A stretch of DNA of 64,000 bases from the NCBI GenBank assembly GCA_025403435.1, contig CM046348.1:13516034-13580033 (forward strand), given 5' to 3'. How positions within the stretch are numbered: the first letter of the stretch is position 1; every line of letters starts with the position of its first letter. Shown in pieces: positions 57,137 through 64,000 of the stretch. This DNA comes from Artocarpus heterophyllus (taxonomy: Eukaryota; Streptophyta; Magnoliopsida; Rosales; Moraceae). A program made the position numbers and the translations under genes. The notes under the pieces were generated by a model, which was not told the origin of the DNA, searched no databases, and saw nothing but the letters and a program-made list of their open reading frames with translations.

Positions 57137-58427
57137 ATGTCACTATTTTTACTGGGTGTACTTTGTATTTTCATCTTGGTTGCCAGTTTCTCCAAGTTTT
57201 ACTCCTTTACATCACTTCGTATTGCTGATACCTTCTGCAATCAAGAAAACACTTATCCGAGCCAAACTAGATCCCAAGTTCAAGCAAAAGAAACTCTCAA
57301 AATTGTTATCCAGAAAATCCAGAGAGAAATTAAGGAGCTACGAAGAAATTCATATTCATCAAAATACAATTCCTTCTTAGAAGAGATTATGCGAAAAGTC
57401 CAGTCAGTTCATGAATCTCCGTCGGATATCAACGAAACCCAACATTTCTTGCAATCCAAGCAACAATGCCATGGCAACCCTGAAGACCAACATATTGGAA
57501 AAACAGAATTTCATGGGAGCTAATGGGACTTTCATGAGCATTGGCCACGCTTGCTTCGCCATGAAGAAAGAGCTAGAAGAGTACATGGAATACAACGTCG
57601 GAGAGACATGCAACGACGATTGGAAGCTTGCGCAGAATCTAATAATTAATGGTTGTGACCCCTTACCCAGAAGAAGATGCTTCTCAACAGCCCCAAGGCT
57701 ATATTACAAGCCATTTCCTATTAACGAGTCGATGTGGAAGCTTCCTGACGACAGAAACGTGCGCTGGAGTCGCTATAGATGCAACAACTTTGATTGTCTT
57801 TCTGATAACTCCACTCGCAAAGGATTCTTCAAGTGTGCAAATTGCTTCGATCTCGAGATTCATGAATTTCCTAGATGGATCAAGCGAGAAAATCCCGATC
57901 CCAGTTTGAATATGAGCGCGGATTTTCTTGCGAACGAGGTGCTCAACTTAAAGCCCCGGGAGATAAGAATTGGCTTGGATTTTAGTGTTGGTACTGGGAC
58001 TTTTGCTGCGAGAATGAGGGAGTTTTATGTGACTATAGTCACGGCGACTATCATTCTCGGTGCTCCTTTTAGTGAGATGATAGCCCTTAGGGGGCTGGTC
58101 CCCCTCTACTTGACGATAAATCAACGGCTGCCCTTCTTTGACAACACTCTGGATTTGATCCACACCACTAGATTTCTTGATGGGTGGATTGATTTTGTGG
58201 TGTTCGATTTCGTTTTGTGTGATTGGGACAGAGTGATTAGGCCTGGGGGTTTGCTGTGGATCGACAGCTTCTTCTGCGTTAAGGAGGATTTGGATGACTG
58301 TTTAGAGTTGTTTAAGATGCTGAGGTGTAAGAAGCATAAATGGGTTGTGGTTCCAAAGACCGATAAAGACGATCATGAGGTGTTCTTTTCTGCAATGTTG
58401 GAGAAGCACCCAAGACCATTCCGATAA
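57137..58427 (+). pseudogene. SAM-dependent methyltransferase-like gene (At1g29790 type) split by a frameshift
   Basis: Two overlapping frames together encode one protein of this plant family. The first (open from 57107; first ATG 57137) gives a signal-anchor (MSLFLLGVLCIFILVASF), a coiled stretch, and QQCHGNPEDQHIGKTE. The second continues NFMGANGTFMSIGHACFAMK, EICNDDW-like GETCNDDWKLAQ, CDPLPRRRC, INESMWKLPDDRNVRW, the SAM-binding GLDFSVGTGTFAARM, MIALRGLVPLYLTINQRLPF, and WDRVIRPGGLLWIDSFF, ending at 58427. A 2-nt loss near 57503-57508 would explain the switch. No intron fits. Codon 57107 is GTG; in MKLGTWRGIH-like form it may be a lost ATG. The family is Golgi/endomembrane anchored, with unknown substrate. 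A sequencing error cannot be excluded. Confidence 0.8.
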
Positions 58428-59119
58428 TTGCTTGACAAATTACTCCTTTGTGCAATATTGTGTATCTTTGCCTTTTTGTTTGTAAGGAGTAACATTTTTA
58501 CTCCCTGCTATATTAGGAGAATGACAGCCGTAGTTGTATAAAAAAATTAGGAAATAGACCAACATTTCAAAGTTTTAAAAACAAATAACCTATCTACTAG
58601 CCATTAGAAAATAATAGACTATTTTTATCTTCAAACTTTTTATGTCCCTATTTTGCCCTTAAATCCCTCTCTTTCTCTTGATGTGGTCTCTCCCCCTCTC
58701 AATCTGCTTTCTCTTTCTCTCTCTCTCAATCTGTTCTTTCTCTCATTCTTGTGGCTTTGCTCCTTCGTTGGATTAGGAATGATGAGCTTTGATTGAACGA
58801 CAGCGAGCGTTCCACTGGTGACTGGCCTTAAACAATAACGACCTTCGAAAGACGGAAATGGAGGCTGAAATACAAGCCTTGCAAGTGGCCTACGCTTTGG
58901 TTCTAGAAGCTCCAACAAGATGGAGACCTTCCTGAGGAGTCTCCCAAAATTGATGCCGCAGGTAGTGCTCCTCCGAACGGTGTAGATTGAGATTTGGAGG
59001 TACAACCTACTCCTCGACAAAGTCGATTGTGACATGCTGCTTCGGCAACGAAGCTTGCAACTAGTGTGACTCTAGCACCTACTCCCTTCGCGTCTTCAAC
59101 GACAACGTTGCTCCCCACT
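58428..59119. other. 3' flank and spacer
   Basis: CT-rich tract at 58660-58740 (CTCTTTCTCT). The 131-codon minus-strand open frame (59035-58640) owes its length to this simple sequence and resembles no family. Confidence 0.3.
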
Positions 59120-61180
59120 TGACTGTTAGACATGTATGCTTTAAGGAGTAAAAATATAATATGTTTTTGAAAATATTTTATCAATAAAGAATTTATTTAT
59201 ATACCAAATTGTTGTCCTTTTTACGTTCATATTTATTGAATGTGTGATAAGCAAACAAAAGTCTAAAACTGTCGATCTAAGCCTTTAGAATCAAACATAC
59301 GATGGACAGATTATGTAGAAGACATGATTCTAAAGGTGACACTCTAAATCATAAGATTCGCAATTGAGAGAATAAAGTTGGGCACTTTATTCATGTAAAG
59401 ATTGTTATGTTGTCTATATCCCTAACAGGAGATGATTTGTCTTCGCCATCGGAGGTGGACTCTACGAATAGAAACATTGGTGCATTGTCATAGGTGATAA
59501 TGTATTGGATCGGGACATTAAGTGGAATTAATTTAGATTAATAATTATATCTCAGCAAATCAATTTGCATATGTATTGGATTAGGACATATGTGTTGTAT
59601 CTTAATTCTGAGATGAATAATGGGCCTGTAGTCTTGACTTATGTCTTTTGATGTACCAAAGGATGGCATCCATATTTTATGTAGGTACGCATACCAGTAT
59701 GTTGGAGGCATAACTCTTGATAACATGGACTTGTTATTCATAGATATGGAATCCATAGCTCCTCTTTGGAAGTCGTTGATATCCTCTTATATGCATTATC
59801 CTGTAATTGAAAACTAAAGTTTTCAACTATTTAGATACATAGGTGTAACTGAATGGTATACTGTCTTTTGATGGTAGGTTTTCCGATAGTAAGATAATAG
59901 AACGTAAGAGAAAAATAATTGAGAAGGTAAGATAAAATTTATCCTTAAGTCGATTATAAATAATCCTATGGGGATACAATATATTATGATATGTCATGGA
60001 GACTTAACTATTCGAGCTTCGTAATTCTATATAGTTCGAGAGTGCAGCTCTAAGTTTTTTGTGGAGTACCGTTAGAGTTGTAATTATGAAATGTATATAT
60101 GGGATATTATGTTTCATAATTATCGGAAGCTTGAACTATATAGGTCCATCAGGTCCCCTTTGTTAGCTCATAATAAATCATGTAACGATACGGCGTGCTT
60201 TTCCAATAAATTGATTACTTATGTTAAATTATCATATTGGCTAAAATTCGATAGCATCAGATAATTCATATCTATTTATCGGCTGAATTAATTTTGTGTA
60301 CATTAATTCAAGATAAACTTGTTAAATTATCGGGAATATTTATTTTCCTAGAGATTATCTAGATATGATTGTTTTAATCAGATAACTTCTCTATTGAGTT
60401 ATTTGAATTAAAACTGATGCTCTATCTTAAGAATCTCGAGTGAAAAATAAAAGGTTTGCAAGGATAATTTATCCTAAGTTCGGCAGGCCGAACCTAAAAT
60501 CTTTAGGTTCGGCCTGCCGTTGGAGTAAGTTCGGTTTGCCAACAAAATGATTTTTTATCACATGTTTTTAGACGCAATTTTTATTAGATATTGATCTTGA
60601 TTCGAATTTTTGAGGCTTTATCGGATGAGGACTAACCCCCTGGGCCCAACCTTTATAAATAGAGAGTGAGACTCATGAGTTATTTAGATCAGTTGAGAAA
60701 TTAAGAGTGAGCACTTTAGTCTATAAGTCTTTGAAACTCCCTGAGAGTTATTGTTTATAAATCACGAACGTTAGTTTTAAGTTTTCTCAATTGGTTAGAA
60801 GAAGAGTTACCGAGGAAGAGCTATATGACGTACGCCCATACACACTCCGATCATAGAAAGAGAATAGCAACAAAAACTAGTTAGTTGAGACTTTTCTAGA
60901 ACGTTCTTCTCTCACTAATTGCAGGAGCTCTTTGGCATTTAAAGGTTAATATGATCTAGTTAATTTATACATATAGTGTATCAAACTTGTATTTTAAAAA
61001 ATACACTAGTTTTCTATTGGTTTAGTGGCCTTCTTCTCCTTAAAAAATATGAAGAAGGGTGAAAAGTTGTAGCTAGTGTTTTGGTGTTACTCAAAAAACT
61101 TTGGGTTATGTTCTTATTGAATCATAACTACTTGCATAAAAAAACAGAGTGCGTTATCTCGATCTCACTAGCAGCTAATG
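59120..61180 (+). repeat. Probable LTR-like repeat with TATA box and perfect hairpin
   Basis: The stretch is non-coding. It has a strong TATA box CCTTTATAAATAGAGAGTG (about 60650) followed by about 250 bp of leader-like sequence, as in a retrotransposon LTR read on the plus strand. A perfect 18-bp-stem hairpin is at 60481-60519. I could not find its terminal TG/CA or a target duplication, nor any coding domain. Limits are approximate. Confidence 0.35.
60481..60519. repeat. Perfect inverted repeat (18-bp arms, 3-nt loop)
   Basis: CGGCAGGCCGAACCTAAA, ATC, TTTAGGTTCGGCCTGCCG. A third partial copy (AAGTTCGGTTTGCC) follows at 60527-60540. It is GC-rich against AT-rich surroundings. Confidence 0.95.
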
Positions 61181-61647
61181 ACTGCACTGGTAATAGCGTT
61201 TTCTTATTAAACTGAATGCGACTAGGCTACCAACTTCGCTGTAGTTGTGTGACCTTTTATTAGCACATATAACAAGTGTGCAATGAAGAAAGTTGGAAAT
61301 GGATGAAAACATGAATAAAATGTAATTCAATAAGAATTTCTTTGGATAGGTCCAATATCCTCTTGTGTTGCTGATGTTATAAGAATATTAAATTGTATCA
61401 GCAGAGATGGATCTCTGTAGACGTGATCATTTCAAAGCAACAGAGTAAAAATAGTAAAAAACATAGACAAACAGTTAGGAAATCACAATTTAAGTTCCAC
61501 ATCTTTTAACTCCACATATTACATGTTTTATGTATTGCAGGGTATGCTTATACTTTAAATACTTTGGATTTTCTAGTTAACTTGTTTGTTACTCGTTAGT
61601 ATGAATCTAAACAGGGCGGATATGTGGAAACCAATTTGGGATATTTA

Positions 61648-61802
61648 AGAAGTGTGGTTAGAATCATAGTTGTGGTTCAAAACACTGTAATATGTTAGAG
61701 CTTTATACTGTAACAATTTTCTTCTTTTTACTGTAACATTGTGAGAGTTTTATACTATTTAATAACTACAACCATAGTTCTAATCAATATTATCAAACAC
61801 CG
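61648..61802. mobile_element. Well-preserved MITE, GTAAAGCTCTCATATG family (inverted orientation)
   Basis: AGAAGTGTGGTTAGAATC at the left and TATTATCAAACACCG at the right. Units TAATATGTTAGAGCTTTATA and TAACATTGTGAGAGTTTTAT lie in tandem. Confidence 0.65.
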
Positions 61803-63235
61803 TATTGTCATTATGAGATAATTAGTTGTAACATTCCCTATTCATAAAACCAATCAAGGTAAGTTCAAGCATCCATGATTCAACTTCGTAGATTATGAAA
61901 TAAATATAGTCTCTAATATAAAAGGTGCTTTCATTTAAAAAAAAAAAACAAAAGTACAGAAAAGAAATTCAAGTTTTCTACAACTCTTCAATGATGTGAT
62001 GTTATGCCGTCCCGTCTCATTTTGCTTCCTGGTAATTACAAATCAAAGGCAAATTGCCATTCGTGCTTCTATAAACCAAATAAAGAAGCAGTTTATCGCG
62101 TACTTGAGAACTATAAAATACAATAATTCAAACCCTTTTTTTTCCTGTGTTTTTTCTAGCAAAATTTTAGTCGTTATAGTATTTTAGGTTCAATATTTTC
62201 AAGTTCGCCTTCAATTTCATTGGTTGCTAGGAAAAGGAAGGTCCCACTGAATTATATGTGCCAAACTTTCAATGGGCCTGCCAACCAAAGAAACGAAGCT
62301 GTTGTGGCAGGCCCCCTATAACACGAAAATGCGTGTGAGCCGTGGGCCTCAGAGCCTAATGTTTTGGCTTACATCAGACCGTTGTCTAGCAGGCTGCAAG
62401 ACATATGCAATAAAAAAGTGTTTGTTCTCATTCCTGGTAGTATTCTTCATACTGATTGTGACACAAGGTGCCCATCTTTGTCGTCGCACATTCCTTTTCC
62501 TTAGACCTCACAGATTCTTCTCTAGTGGGCCATGCCCTCGTGATCCGACAATAACAAAAGCGACTCTCATTTCCTCTTCCACTAGGATTCCATATGCGCA
62601 TCAGTAGAAGATAGAAAACAAGGTCTGAAAATGAAAAGGAGAGAGAGCAAGAAACCAAAAAAGAAAAGATCTTTTCTTTTTCTATTTAATCATTTTTTAT
62701 TGTTGGCTTTTGTTTGAACGTGGTCAGGGCAACTTAATGGAGACCACACCTTCCGGGTCATCATAAGATATTATGACAGACAACGGGCTACCCATCACCA
62801 TAAAAAACAAATTAATAAATAAAGGATGCCCGTGGTTAAAGGAAATAATTATGGATTATTACTAAATTATTTGAGAAAATAGCTCAAACTATAAAGTTAT
62901 AGTTTAAGCTAATTTTGTTATAGTATTTTTGTTTATAAAATTTATATATCAAATAAACTTTGATTCAAAAACTTCGAGTTTAAAATTACTTTCTGAAACA
63001 ATATATACATATTACATAACCATTTCATTTCTTTTTCTTGGCCCTCTTATTTGCTTCAATTGAATATTGTTTATGAAAAAGAATTTCTATTAATAAAATT
63101 ATGATTTTATTGTGAAAAAAAAGGCCCTGAGTTTCTATTAATAAAATTATGACTTTATTGTCCCATAAAGTTGTCGACGCTTTTAAACGAAAAAGAGCTT
63201 TTTTTTGTTATTAATACTAATTATTTCTAATTTTA
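61803..63235. other. Intergenic, no gene recognised
   Basis: A 111-codon plus-strand open frame (62272-62607) and its antisense frame show no family resemblance. The remainder is AT-rich. Confidence 0.3.
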
Positions 63236-63977
63236 GGGACTTTTTCACTTTAATTTATAAACTTTAAAAATCACCAGTTTGCTGCATGAACTTTTAAAAC
63301 TCTTCATTATGCCTTTTAGGTTTTAAAAATCACTATTTTATCTCTAAACTTTCAAAACTCTTCAAGTTGTCTCCTAAATTTATGATTTTTCGTTCAAATA
63401 GATAAATCCAAGCCGTAAGGGCAAAAATAAGATTTTATCACGCTTAAATTTTGTTTCACGTTTATATTCTTACTTAGCGCCTTTGTTTTCTGTTTTTCTT
63501 TTTTTATCTAAACTCACATTTAGAAAAGATTTGCCTGCACATTTCTTCTCATTTTTGATATATAACTCATTTAATAAGTCGATATTATTCGCTGACATCT
63601 GAATCTAAATACTAAAAAAGATGAGTTACACATTACAAATGAGGATATATTGGTGAACAATATTGAAAAAGAAATGTGCATACAGACTCTTCTTAAATAA
63701 TAGCATAGTATAAAAAGATAAATGATAGTGTAAACATAAAACAAAACCTGAGAATAATAGAATCTCATTTTTGTCCCTATAGGTGACTCATGTGCGAATC
63801 CTTAATTCTTTTTATTTGGACGGAAAGTCAGAATATGAGAGACAAAATGAGGAGCTTTGAATCTTCAAAAGCAAAATGGTGATTTTTAAAATTTAGGAGG
63901 CCAAAGTGAGGAGTTCTAAAAGTTCATGGTGTAAATTGATGATTTTAAAAGTTTAAAGGGTAAAATAAAAGAGACCT
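63236..63977. mobile_element. Long-TIR non-autonomous element (Mutator-like candidate)
   Basis: The first about 180 bp and the reverse complement of the last about 180 bp align. Examples are TGCATGAACTTTTAAAACTC versus CCATGAACTTTTAGAACTCC, and TTTTAAAAATCACTATTTT versus TTTTAAAAATCACCATTTT. The flanking nonamers CTAATTTTA and TAAAGTTTA agree at only 6 of 9 positions, so the ends are provisional. There is no transposase frame. Confidence 0.5.
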
Positions 63978-64000
63978 TAAAGTTTAAGAACCATTATCGT

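Noticed and set aside
58640..59035. 131-codon minus-strand frame after the methyltransferase
   Set aside because: Its length comes from an Arg/Glu-coding CT-rich tract. No conserved blocks were recognised.
62272..62607. 111-codon plus-strand open frame
   Set aside because: No recognisable domain, no splice-linked partners, an antisense frame of similar quality, and no GC shift.

Overview
The window is nuclear DNA of a flowering plant, very probably a eudicot. The genes carry GT-AG introns, the intergenic DNA is AT-rich, and long stretches consist of LTR-retrotransposon and MITE sequence. The gene families are plant-specific (GRF, fasciclin-like AGP, ATL RING-H2, LEA-2/NHL, CYP704).

Left part (1-26.8 kb). 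In order it holds an FLA8-type fasciclin-like arabinogalactan protein (minus strand, cut by the window start), a GRF9-type growth-regulating factor with two WRC domains and a miR396 site, a tRNA-Val(AAC), an Aurora-3-type kinase, a decayed CYP704 P450, and a small lysine-rich coiled-coil protein. From memory, this order matches Arabidopsis chromosome 2 (At2g45470 FLA8, At2g45480 GRF9, At2g45490 AUR3, At2g45510 CYP704A2, At2g45520), so the block looks ancestral. About 16 kb of mobile-element debris separates FLA8 from GRF9: an old solo LTR, a Mutator-like element with a 9-bp target duplication, a degraded hAT-type element and many MITEs.

Middle (26.8-47.7 kb). There is no intact cellular gene. 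A 12.5-kb Ty3/gypsy chromovirus-type element (31044-43523, coding on the minus strand) has 3.2-kb LTRs, a perfect 5-bp target duplication, a primer-binding site and recognisable gag, protease, RT, RNase H, integrase and chromodomain remnants. All of these are broken, although the LTRs differ by only about 1.5 %. It seems to sit inside an older LTR lying in the opposite orientation. A carboxylesterase relic and a possible LRR relic lie nearby.

Right part (47.7-64 kb). An LEA-2/NHL membrane protein and an ATL-type RING-H2 E3 ligase are adjacent and intact (compare At2g46150/At2g46160). They are followed by a textbook 591-bp hAT-type non-autonomous element, a methyltransferase-like gene split by a frameshift, and a repeat-rich tail.

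The genes do not form a pathway. The functional themes are cell-wall or surface (FLA8), organ growth and cell division (GRF9, AUR3), and defence or ubiquitin signalling (NHL, ATL). The most notable non-coding signal is a MITE family with the internal motif GTAAAGCTCTCATATG, present about 16 times in 64 kb. I saw nothing that amounts to a wholly new system. The observations most worth checking are the dead-but-recent retroelement, the LTR hairpin kept in three diverged LTRs, and the stepwise decay of the P450.
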